NCBI RefSeq assembly: GCF_002752655.1
Contig: NZ_CP023737.1
Location: 2,876,001-2,940,000 of the forward strand
Direction: 5' to 3'
DNA length: 64,000 nucleotides
Source of the DNA: Methylosinus trichosporium OB3b
GTDB lineage: Bacteria; Pseudomonadota; Alphaproteobacteria; Rhizobiales; Beijerinckiaceae
The position numbers and the translations under genes are program-made. Below are positions 44,101 through 52,594 of the stretch, piece by piece (the first letter of the stretch is position 1; each line of letters opens with the position of its first letter). The notes under the pieces are model-generated. The model saw nothing but the letters and a program-made list of their open reading frames with translations. It was not told where the DNA came from and made no database searches.

Positions 44101-46648
44101 TTTCGTCGATTCACAAGCTTGAAAAGATGCGGGCGATCGCTGAAGGCGACAAGGTGTGGCGCGCCATGGAGTGAGACGACCTCGGCCATGACCGGCGCGA
44201 AGTCGAGCCGTATCGGCGCTGCGGCTTCACAACCGAGAGCCTCCCACAGGCGAATGGCTTTATCCTGACCCAGACTCAGAACGCGGGGACGGCCGGCGAA
44301 ATCCGGCAGGAACTGCACGCCAGAGACCTCATCGTCATGCCGCATTGTCGCGCCGAGCGGATTGCCAGTCAGCGCGTCCCACCAGCGGATGGTGTGGTCC
44401 CGAGACCAGCTCAGCACGCGCGGGCGGCCGATGACATCGGGCAGGAACTGCGCGCCGACGACCCAGTCGTCATGCTGTATCGTCGTACCGATTGGCTCGC
44501 CGGTCAGCGCGTCCCACCAGCGGATGCTGCAGTCGCGAGACCAGCTCAGCACGCGGGGGTATCCATCGACATCGGGCAGGAACTGCGCGCCGACGACCGA
44601 GTCGTCATGCCGCATCGTCGCGCCGATTGCCTCACCGGTCAGCGCGTTCCACCAGCGGATTTTGTTCGCCGACCAGCTCAGCACACGGGGGCAGCCGTCG
44701 ACCTCTGGCAAGAACTGCGCGCCGACGACCCAGTCGTCATGCTGTATCGTCGTACCGATTGGCTCGCCGGTCAGCGCGTCCCACCAGCGGATGGTGTGGT
44801 CCCGAGACCAGCTCAGCACGCGGGCTCGACCCTCTACATCGGGCACGAACTGCACGCCTAAGACCCAGTTGTTGTGGCGCATCGTCGCGCCGATTGGCTC
44901 TCCGGTCAACGCATCCCATTGGCGGATGGTGTGGTCCCAAGACCAACTCAGCACACGGCGGTATCCGTTGACATCAGACAGGAACTGCGCGCCGACGACC
45001 GAGTGGTCATGCCGCATCATCGCCCCGAGAGGTTCGCCGGTCAGCACATTCCACCAGCGGGTGGTGTGGTCGCATGACCAGCTCAGCACGCAGGGGCAAT
45101 CGTCGACATCCGGTAGGAACTGCGCGCCATTTGTTTTATTATCATGCCGCATCGTCGCCCCGAGAGGTTCGCCGGTCAGCACATTCCACCAGCGGATGGT
45201 GTGGTCGTATGACCAGCTCAGTACAAGGGGAGCGCCGTCGACATCCGGCAGGAACTGCGCGCCAAGGACTGGGCCGTCGTGCCGCATCGTGGTACCGATC
45301 GGCTCGCCGGTCTGCGCGTCCCACCAACGGATAGTGTAGTCGGTAGACCAGCTCAGCACGCGGGGACGGCCGTCGACGTCGGGCAGGAATTGTGCACCGC
45401 AGACCCAGGCGTCATGCTGCATCGTCGCGGCGATCGGCTCGCCAGTCCGCGCATCCCACCACTGAATGGCTCCGTCCTCGTACCAACTCAGCACGCGGGA
45501 GCGGCCGTCGACATCCGGCAGGAACTGCGCGCCGAGGACCCAGCCGTCATGCCGCATTATCGCGCCTGGCTCGCCGGTCTGCGCGTCCCACCAGCGGATG
45601 GTGCAGTCCCGAGAGTAGCTCAGCACGCGGGGGCAGCCGTCGACATCGGGCAGGAACTGCGCGCCAAGGACCGAGCCGCCGTGCCGCATCTCCTCGCCGA
45701 TCGGCTCGCCGGTCCGGGCGTCCCACCAGCGGATGGTTTGGTCGTCGGACCAGCTCAGTATGCGGGGGCAGCCATCGACATCGGGCAGGAACTGTGCGCC
45801 GAGGACCCAGCCGTCGTGCCGCATTATCGCGCCTGGCTCGCCGGTCAGCGCGTCCCACCACCGGACGGTGTTGTCGCAGGACCAGGTCAGCACGCGTTGA
45901 CGCCCGTCCACGTCGGGCAGGAATTGTGCGCCGCAGACCCAGGCGTCATGCTGCATCGTCACGCCGTTTGGCTCGCCCGTCAACGCGTCCCACCACTGGA
46001 TGATTCCGTCACCGGACCAGCTCAGCACGCGGGGGGGCCGTCGACATCGGCCAGAAACTGCGCACCAATGAATGCTTGCTCACACCGTATCGTCGCGCCG
46101 ATGGGCTGGCCGGTCAGCGCGTCCCACCAACGAATGAAGTTGGCCTCGTCCCAGCTTATCACGCTAGGGCGTCCCCCGATACCAGACAGGAACTGCGCGT
46201 CCTTGACACCACCATCGTGGCACATCGTCGCGCCGAGCGGCTCACCAGTTATCGCGTCCCACCATCGGATGGTGTGGTCGTCGGACCAGCTAAGCACGCG
46301 GGGTTTTCCGTCGACATCGGACAGGTAATGAGCACCTCTGACCGGCCCCTCATGCCCCTCGATGATCATGATCAGCCCAGAGGAGCCGTCATCTTCCGAC
46401 CGCCGCGTCGGCGCAAAGCGCAGCCCCGGAGCCAGTCGCTCGGGTTCGAGCAGCCCTGCCGCGATATTCGCAAGTTTCTCTGGATGGGCGCGCAGCTCCA
46501 ATTGCGCGACCAGCTGCCGGCGATCACGGCGCAGCACATGCGCCGACCGTCGCACGACCTTGCGCAAATGTTGCAGCGCCGGATCGTCGGCGCTCGCATT
46601 ATCCAGCAGGCGCAGCAAACGCCCGGCATTGCCCGTTAGCGAATTCAA
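44097..46648 (-). pseudogene. WD40-repeat protein A (about 16 repeats), split by a frameshift
   Basis: A TTG start at 46648 overlaps the upstream AAA+ stop. The first frame gives an N-terminal helical domain (SLTGNAGRLLRLLDNASADD, RRSAHVLRRDRRQLVAQLEL), also present in protein B, then two and a half repeats. At a 7-C tract (46031-46037, G on the + strand) the frame shifts: the read ends DVDGPPAC-stop, while the next frame resumes RVLSWSGDGIIQWWDALTGE. Adding one base would give an 850-residue protein. Repeats of about 45 residues follow the pattern VLSWS-D-TIRWWDALTGEP, then ATMRHD, GAQFLPDVDG. A conserved cap (APHLVAFSDRPHLFKLV) ends it. Decay, phase variation or sequencing error are all possible. 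Confidence 0.8.
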
Positions 46649-47967
46649 ACTTCTTCTCCCGAAACGACAGCTTCGAGCCTCATGGCCCCGCCCCGCTTCC
46701 GGGCGATAATCTCGCCGCGCCAAATCCTCCTCAACTTACGGATATCCCCAGAATGCTTCAAGGCGGCGAGAAGCCTGGCGCGCAACACTTCGTCGAGCTC
46801 CGGCACGGCGTCCGCCGGCGCGCCGAGCTCGCGCGCGAACTGCTCGCGAAACCCCGCGACGATCGCGTCGAGATCGTCTCGCCCCGGCTCCCGGCAGACG
46901 ATCACGCGCAGCCGCGAGGAAAGTGCGAGCGGGAGGTCCGAAACGCTGTTGGCGGTCGCGATCCAGCCAATCCGTGAGGCGTCGACTGCGCGATCGAGAA
47001 ACGCATCGCGAAAATTTCCCGCCGTCGTGGGCTCCAGCAAAGGCAGGAGCGCATCGAGCGCCTGACCGTGATGCGCGGATGTCCCCGTCTTGTCGATCTC
47101 ATCGAGAACGATCATCGGGTCTGCCTGGCCGGTTTCCAGAAAGGCGCGGACCGGCAAGGAGGCCTGAGCGCCCGAATAGACGGGGTTGGACCCGACGATG
47201 GTCATTCCCTCCGACAGCGCCGCCATCGGCTGCGCGAAGGCGCCGCGGCCGAGCGCCTCCGCCAGCACGGCGGCGAAGGAGGATTTGCCGATGCCGGGCG
47301 GCCCGACGAGCAGCGTCGCTGGCGGCCGATAGTCTTTAGCCCTGAAAAGCTCGACGAGCTCCGCGGCTTCCCGGTAGGCGTCGATCGCCTCGGCGAACCA
47401 GGGATAGCGGACGCCGAGTGCTTCGAGGCGGGAGCGATCGACCGCGCCGCCGGCCGGCAACCCGCGCGACAGGGCTTCGATCATGGCCGCCCGCCGCTCA
47501 TCCGAGGAGCCGTCGGCGCTGCACATGCGGCCGCGCCCCTGCGCGCCATCGACGAAAATGGGCACGACAATCTCGCCCGATCGTTCTTTTGTCGTCGCGC
47601 TATCGGATCGCGGGCTCGGGGCTGCGGTCCGGCGCTTTGCTTCGGACGGCTCCGGGGCGCTTTTCTTCGACGGCTCCAACGCGTCGAAGTTCTCAGCCTG
47701 CCAGGCGCAGAACCGCCGCCAGTAATTCGCGACGAGCACGAGTTCGCCCTTCGCCTCGGCCGCTTCCTCCGAGATCGGCGTGAAGCCGGACAGGAGGTTG
47801 ACGAGTGGCGTCGAGTCCGACGCCGTCAGCAAAGGCTCGGCAGCCGCGGCACCGATGAGCGAGCCGATGAAGCGGCGCACGTCGGCATGGAGCGCGGATG
47901 TCGGATCGCATGGGGCGCCCGAGGCGAAAAACGCCGTGAGCCGCCCAGTGAGCGAGGCGCGGGTCAT
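46645..47967 (-). CDS. AAA+ ATPase (MoxR/Lon-like)
   Basis: A 440-residue protein. Residues 1-95 are helical (DVRRFIGSLIGAAAAEPLL, LVLVANYWRRFCAWQ). A Ser/Pro-rich linker runs about 96-135. The AAA+ core has Walker A GPPGIGKSS (222-230), Walker B MIVLDEID (285-292), a sensor-1 segment GWIATANSVSDLP and an arginine-finger-like SSRLRVIV. It lies three bases after the small membrane protein gene and overlaps the WD40 A start, so it is part of the same transcript. It could remodel or gate the STAND/WD40 components. Confidence 0.85.
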   Translation of the reverse strand: MTRASLTGRLTAFFASGAPCDPTSALHADVRRFIGSLIGAAAAEPLLTASDSTPLVNLLSGFTPISEEAAEAKGELVLVANYWRRFCAWQAENFDALEPSKKSAPEPSEAKRRTAAPSPRSDSATTKERSGEIVVPIFVDGAQGRGRMCSADGSSDERRAAMIEALSRGLPAGGAVDRSRLEALGVRYPWFAEAIDAYREAAELVELFRAKDYRPPATLLVGPPGIGKSSFAAVLAEALGRGAFAQPMAALSEGMTIVGSNPVYSGAQASLPVRAFLETGQADPMIVLDEIDKTGTSAHHGQALDALLPLLEPTTAGNFRDAFLDRAVDASRIGWIATANSVSDLPLALSSRLRVIVCREPGRDDLDAIVAGFREQFARELGAPADAVPELDEVLRARLLAALKHSGDIRKLRRIWRGEIIARKRGGAMRLEAVVSGEEV

Positions 47968-47970
47968 GGC

Positions 47971-48444
47971 TCACGCCTCGATCTTCAGCGCGCGCAGCAA
48001 CTCGTTGCAGAAGCGCGTGCGATGGCCGTTCCAGACAGGATGGGGATGGACGAAGAGGTCGGTGCGGCGCACCACCTGGATGAGGATGCGGCAGGCCGAA
48101 ACCGCCTTGCAGATGCGATGAAAATTGGGGCCGCCACAGGCGTGGTCCCAATCGGGGTAGCTCGTGCCCTTGGCGAGACGGCGCATTTCCGGCAGCCATT
48201 CGAGCGCTTGGCGCCGCAAATCCTCGTCGAAGACGAGGCGGTTCGGATCGGCGGCGCCGAGCGCGTCCACCCGCGCCCAGAATTCGGGCCTCGCCAGATG
48301 CGCGGAGAGCCGGCTTTCGAGTTCCTTGCGGCAAGTCAGGCGGTAATTGAGCCAGCCGAAAACGAGTGCGCAGAGCGCGGTGGTGAAGAAGGCAACGAAG
48401 GTGAATTTCGGCGCGGCGTCGACGATCGAGGCGAGTAACGGCAT
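47971..48444 (-). CDS. Small single-pass membrane protein of the WD40 cassette
   Basis: A 157-residue protein; the start at 48444 has an excellent AGGAGGG. A short N-terminus leads into one transmembrane helix (FTFVAFFTTALCALVFGWLNY, about 14-34). A cytoplasmic domain rich in Arg/Trp/His follows (LARPEFWARVDALGAADPNR, YPDWDHACGGPNFHRIC, LFVHPHPVWNGHRTRFC). No known family. A membrane-anchored component next to an NTPase switch is a reasonable candidate effector or anchor. Confidence 0.7.
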   Translation of the reverse strand: MPLLASIVDAAPKFTFVAFFTTALCALVFGWLNYRLTCRKELESRLSAHLARPEFWARVDALGAADPNRLVFDEDLRRQALEWLPEMRRLAKGTSYPDWDHACGGPNFHRICKAVSACRILIQVVRRTDLFVHPHPVWNGHRTRFCNELLRALKIEA

Positions 48445-48553
48445 GAGACCCTCCTGGGTTGTGGTAGACCCGGGAGAATCCAAACGGAATCGACGGTACT
48501 GAACAGCGGTACCGACGCGGTACGTCGTACCATTTATCGAAAAAAGTGCTTTG

Positions 48554-50986
48554 TCAGGCGGAAACCAGTCGGAAGAGATGCGGACGGTCGGTGAAGGCAA
48601 GGAGGTGCGCTGCGCCATTGAGCGCGATGACTTCGGCCCTGACCGGCGCGGAGTCGAGCCATATCGCCGCTGCGGCTTCACCGCTGACAGCATCCCAGAG
48701 GCGGATGGTCTTGTCCATGAACCAGCTCAACACAAGGAGGCGGCCGGCGACATCGGGCGCGAACTGCGCGCCAATGACAATGGCGCGATGCTGCATGGTC
48801 TTGCCGACGGGCTCGCCGGTCAGCGCGTCCCACCAGCGGACGATTCCACAAGCGGACCAGCTCAGCACGCGAGGGCGGCCGGCGACATCGGGCACGAACT
48901 GCGCGCTCTTTATCCTAAGGTCATGGCGCATGGTCGCGCCAACGGGCTCGCCGGTCAATGCGTCCCACCAGCGGAGGACTCCATCATCACCGGACCAGCT
49001 CAGCACGCGAGGGCGGCCGTCAACATCGGGCACGAACTGCGCGCCGTCGACCCTACAGTCATGGCGATTGGTCGCGCTGACAAGGCGCATGGTCGCGCCG
49101 ACGGACTCGCCGGTCAGCGCGTTCCACCAGCGGATGACTCCCTCATCACCGGACCAGCTCAGCACGCAAGGGCAGCCTTCGACATCGGGCACGAACTGCG
49201 CGCCGCCCACACTAAAGTCATGCCGCATGGTCGCGCCGATTGCCTTTCCGGTCAGCGCGTCCCACCATCGGATGGCGTTGTATGCCCAGCTTAGCACGCG
49301 AGGGTGGCCGGCGACATCGGGCACGAACTGCGCGCCGTTTACCCCGTGTTTATCCGGCATCGTCTTGCCGAGTAGCTCGCCGGTCAGCGCGTCCCACCAG
49401 CGGATATCTCCATCACCGGACCAGCTCAGCACGCGAGGGCGGCCGTCAACATCGGGCACGAACTGCGCGCCTCTGACGGCGTCGTGCCGTATGATTGCGC
49501 CGAGCGGCTCGCCGGTCAGCGCGTCCCACCAGCGGATGGTGTTATCAATAGACCAACACAGCACGCTGGGTCGGCCCTCGACATCGCGTACAAACTGAGC
49601 ACCTCTGCTCCAGTTCTCATGCCGCACGGTCGCCCCGAGTGGCTCGTCGGCCAGCGCGTCCCACCAGCGGATGGTTTGAAAAGACCAGCTCAGCACGCGG
49701 GGATGGCCATCCACGTCGGGCACGAACTTCGCGCCGTCTACCCCAAGGTCATGCCGCATGGTCGCGCCGAGCGGCTCGCCGGTCAGCGCGTCCCGCCAGC
49801 GGATGGTTCTGCCGAGCAAGCTCAGCACGCGAGGGCGGCCGTCGACATCGGGCACGAACTGCGCGCCGTTTACTCCGCATTTATACGGCATCGTCGCGTC
49901 GAGGAGCTCGCCGGTCAGCGCGTCCCACCAGCGGATAGTGGTGTCCCGAGACCAGCTCAGCACGCGCGGACGGCCGCCGACATCGGGCACGAACTGCGCG
50001 CCTTCGACCGCGTCGTCATGCTCCACCATCGCGCCGAGTAGCTCGCCGGTTAGCGCGTCCCACCAGTGGATGGTGCCGTCAATGGACCAGCTCAGCACGC
50101 GAGGGCGGCCGCTGACGTCCGGCACGAACTGCGCGCCTTCGACCTCGTCGTCATGCTCCATCATCGCACCGACGGGCTCGCCGGTCAGCGCGTCCCACCA
50201 GCGGATAGTGGTGTCCTGAGACCAGCTCAGCACCCGCGGGCGCCCGTTGACATCGGGCACGAACTGCGCGCCTCTGACGGCGTTGTCATGCTCCATCATC
50301 GCGCCGAGTGGCTCGAAGGTCAGCGGGTCCCGCCAGCGGATGGTGTTCCCCGACCAGCTTAGTACGCGGGGGCGGCCGCCGACGTCGGGCACGAACCGCG
50401 CGCCTTCGACCGCGTCGTCATGCTCCACCATCGCGCCGAGTAGCTCGCCGGTCAGCGCGTCCCACCAGTGGATGGTGCCGTCAATGGACCAGCTTAGCAC
50501 GCGAGGGCGGCCGTCAACATCGGGGACGAACTGCGCGCCCATGACCCAATTACTATGCTCCATTATCGTGCCGATTGGCTCGGCGGTCAGCGCGTCCCAC
50601 CAGCGGATAGAGTAGTCCTGAGACCAGCTCAGCACGCGGGGGCGGCCGCCGACATCGGGAATGTAATCAGCGCCACGGACCCCGCTGTGATGTTCCCCGA
50701 CGATCATGATCAGGCCGGAGGAGCCATCGTCTTCCGACTGCTGAACCGGCGAGAACCGCAGCCCTCGAGCCAGCCGCTCTGGCTCGAGCAGCGTCCGTGC
50801 GATGTCCTCAAGTATCGCAGCATCGGCGCGTAGTTTCAATTGCGCTGTTAACTGTCGGCGATCGCGGCGCAGCACATGCTGCGATCGCCGCACGACCTGT
50901 CGTATGTATTGCAATACTCGGTCATCCGCGCTCGCATCATCCAGCAGGCGCAGCAGCCGCCCGACATTCCCCGCGAGCTTATCCAA
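48554..50986 (-). CDS. WD40-repeat protein B (about 15 near-identical repeats)
   Basis: An 810-residue protein with a TTG start at 50986 after AGGAGAGGAAAG. An N-terminal helical domain (DKLAGNVGRLLRLLDDASAD, VVRRSQHVLRRDRRQLTAQL) is shared with protein A. About 15 repeats of 44-46 residues follow: GAQFVPDVDGRPRVLSWS, then D-TIRWWDALTGEP and GATMRHD. Two copies (around 50410-50550 and 50030-50150) match over IDGTIHWWDALTGELLGAMV. The cap AHLLAFTDRPHLFRLV closes it. The repeat number suggests two beta-propellers. The DNA is a tandem array of about 132-135 bp units. Confidence 0.88.
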   Translation of the reverse strand: MDKLAGNVGRLLRLLDDASADDRVLQYIRQVVRRSQHVLRRDRRQLTAQLKLRADAAILEDIARTLLEPERLARGLRFSPVQQSEDDGSSGLIMIVGEHHSGVRGADYIPDVGGRPRVLSWSQDYSIRWWDALTAEPIGTIMEHSNWVMGAQFVPDVDGRPRVLSWSIDGTIHWWDALTGELLGAMVEHDDAVEGARFVPDVGGRPRVLSWSGNTIRWRDPLTFEPLGAMMEHDNAVRGAQFVPDVNGRPRVLSWSQDTTIRWWDALTGEPVGAMMEHDDEVEGAQFVPDVSGRPRVLSWSIDGTIHWWDALTGELLGAMVEHDDAVEGAQFVPDVGGRPRVLSWSRDTTIRWWDALTGELLDATMPYKCGVNGAQFVPDVDGRPRVLSLLGRTIRWRDALTGEPLGATMRHDLGVDGAKFVPDVDGHPRVLSWSFQTIRWWDALADEPLGATVRHENWSRGAQFVRDVEGRPSVLCWSIDNTIRWWDALTGEPLGAIIRHDAVRGAQFVPDVDGRPRVLSWSGDGDIRWWDALTGELLGKTMPDKHGVNGAQFVPDVAGHPRVLSWAYNAIRWWDALTGKAIGATMRHDFSVGGAQFVPDVEGCPCVLSWSGDEGVIRWWNALTGESVGATMRLVSATNRHDCRVDGAQFVPDVDGRPRVLSWSGDDGVLRWWDALTGEPVGATMRHDLRIKSAQFVPDVAGRPRVLSWSACGIVRWWDALTGEPVGKTMQHRAIVIGAQFAPDVAGRLLVLSWFMDKTIRLWDAVSGEAAAAIWLDSAPVRAEVIALNGAAHLLAFTDRPHLFRLVSA

Positions 50987-51032
50987 CTTTCCTCTCCTGA
51001 AATCAGTCTCCCGACGGGTCTCTTTGCTAGCG

Positions 51033-51560
51033 TCAATGGCGTATCGGCATGCCGATCGGCTCGCCGGTCAGCGCATCCCACCAGCGTGTCACGCCGTCAT
51101 CCGCCCAGCTCAGGAGGCGCGCGCCGCCCGGAAAGTCGGGCGCGTAGAGCGCACCCAAGACCGCGCTGTCGTGCCTCATCGCCGCGCCGACGGGCTCGCC
51201 GGTCAAGGCGTCCCACCAGCGCAGGATCCCGTCATCCGACCAGCTGAGGAGGCGGGGGCGGCCCTCGACGTCGGGCAGGAACTGCGCGCCATTGACCCCG
51301 TCGTCATGCCGCATCGCCGCGCCGATGGGCTCGGTGGTCCGCGCGTTCCACCAGCAAAGCACGCCATCTTCTGACCAGGCGAGTATTCGCGGAATACCAG
51401 CGAGGTCGGCAACGAACAGCGCCCCTCGAACGACGCCGTCGTGTCGCATCGACGTCCCGATATGCTCGCCGTTGAGCGCGTTCGATAACCTGAGTTCAGC
51501 CCCGCTGCTGGCCAAAATGCAAGGGCGTCCTTCGAGATTGCTAATGAAAATCAAAAACAT
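51033..51560 (-). CDS. WD40-repeat protein C, short and truncated
   Basis: A 175-residue protein; the start at 51560 (MFLIFISNLEG) follows GGGAGCGATCTG. The frame is open further upstream but crosses a tRNA-like segment and is unlikely to be coding there. It has about four repeats of the same type (AWSEDGVLCWWNARTTEPIG, SWSDDGILRWWDALTGEPVG) and stops in mid-repeat at TGEPIGMPIRH, without the cap of A and B. It is too short for a propeller, so it is probably a fragment left by recombination, or it completes a propeller with another subunit. Confidence 0.6.
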   Translation of the reverse strand: MFLIFISNLEGRPCILASSGAELRLSNALNGEHIGTSMRHDGVVRGALFVADLAGIPRILAWSEDGVLCWWNARTTEPIGAAMRHDDGVNGAQFLPDVEGRPRLLSWSDDGILRWWDALTGEPVGAAMRHDSAVLGALYAPDFPGGARLLSWADDGVTRWWDALTGEPIGMPIRH

Positions 51561-51725
51561 CAGATCGCTCCCGTCGGTCGCGCAAATAACACCTACAGTC
51601 AATGATTTAAGGGTTTTGTTTTTGTGGTGCAACCGCGAGTCCAGCCGCAGGCCGCCGACCTCTAGTATCCCAGTATTTTCAACGTCATAATGGCGGTTTT
51701 GACGCGCAAACTGGTAGCCAAGGAT

Positions 51726-51775
51726 CAACCTTGCCAAGCTTGTGGTCGAGGGTTCGAATCCCTTCGCCAGCTCCA
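51726..51775 (+). repeat. 3' half of a tRNA-Gly(GCC)-like gene, degenerate
   Basis: The segment has an anticodon arm CAACC-TTGCCAA-GCTTG (one mismatch), variable TGGTC, T arm GAGGG-TTCGAAT-CCCTT, acceptor strand CGCCAGC, T and CCA. A proper D arm and matching 5' acceptor are not present upstream. It is best read as a decayed tRNA-Gly end or a former attachment site rather than a working tRNA. Confidence 0.5.
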
Positions 51776-51929
51776 AAAAATCGCGATGAAAATCAAGTAG
51801 CTGACAATGGCCCTTCGAAGCCATTTCTGCTTAGAATGCTTGAACTCTCGGTTGCTCAGCGGAATCTATGCACTCGGATCAAAACCACCGGCGCGGAGAC
51901 CGTGTCGCGCCCGCCGATCGCCTGAGTTG

Positions 51930-52300
51930 AGAGCGGCCGCTCGCGCTCGTCGCCGCGACCTTTTCGCGGCCGGAGATTCGCGGCGCCCTCCCAAAAAAAG
52001 GCGCCGCGCGCCCGCTGGCAGCCAGATCCGCTCGAAGAGGTGTGGGAGAGCGAGGTCGTCCCATGCTGAGAGCGGCACCCGGCCGATCGGCGTGTTCGAG
52101 GGCTGCGCCGTCGGCACGCGGCGCTGGACTCCAGAGTGCGACGCACGCTGGAGCGGCGCTCGAAGCTGGCGCGCCATCCATGGTCCCGAGCAGGAGTGAT
52201 TTTCCGGCAGGAGCATCCACCGGGGCGCATGGGGCTCTCGGATTTTTGCGACATGCGCGATCTCGAGGTTTCGATCGCCTGCGTTGTGCACGATCACGGG
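51930..52300 (+). pseudogene. Remnant of an IS21-family IstA transposase
   Basis: Three broken frames carry pieces of IstA: WQPDPLEEVWESEVVP near 52015-52062, RRTLERRSKLARHPWS near 52136, and VIFRQEHPPGRMGLSDFCDM with RDLEVSIA to about 52280. The last is the most conserved block of IS21 transposases. Several frameshifts separate them and no IstB is present. Confidence 0.75.
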
Positions 52301-52594
52301 GTACTCGACGAGCGCGTCCTCCAGCGCGCCTATCGGCGGCGGGCACCGCGGAGGACGAATGGAGCTGCGCGGCTGCACTCATGGGGAGAGGCTTACAGAA
52401 CGAACAATGAACAAGTCAACGGTGAATTCTGCAAAGACGGTTAACGACCGCGCGGTGAGGATACGATCCGCGAAAAGATCGCAGGATCCGGCCCAATGTG
52501 AAATTCGCGCTTGCCGAAATACCAAATCTCGTGAGAGCGCTTGTAAGCGTATCCGTTTCCGATCGGTGCGTTTCGTTCATCGGGAAAAAGAATC
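52301..52594. other. Upstream region of the DUF499 operon
   Basis: About 290 bases between the IS21 remnant and the DUF499 start, AT-richer from about 52400. No gene seen; it should contain the operon promoter. I see no clear operator. Confidence 0.4.

Noticed and set aside
44097..50986. CRISPR array suggested by regularly spaced DNA repeats
   Set aside because: The repeat period is about 132-135 bp and is fully explained by in-frame WD40 coding repeats; there are no short repeats with unique spacers.
51701..51775. A complete tRNA-Gly gene
   Set aside because: The 3' half is good, but no D arm or 5' acceptor strand that pairs properly can be drawn, and the anticodon stem has a C-C mismatch.
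51561..51824. N-terminal extension of WD40 protein C up to 51824
   Set aside because: The extension reads antisense through the tRNA-like segment and has no WD40 or other recognisable content; a start with a ribosome binding site exists at 51560.
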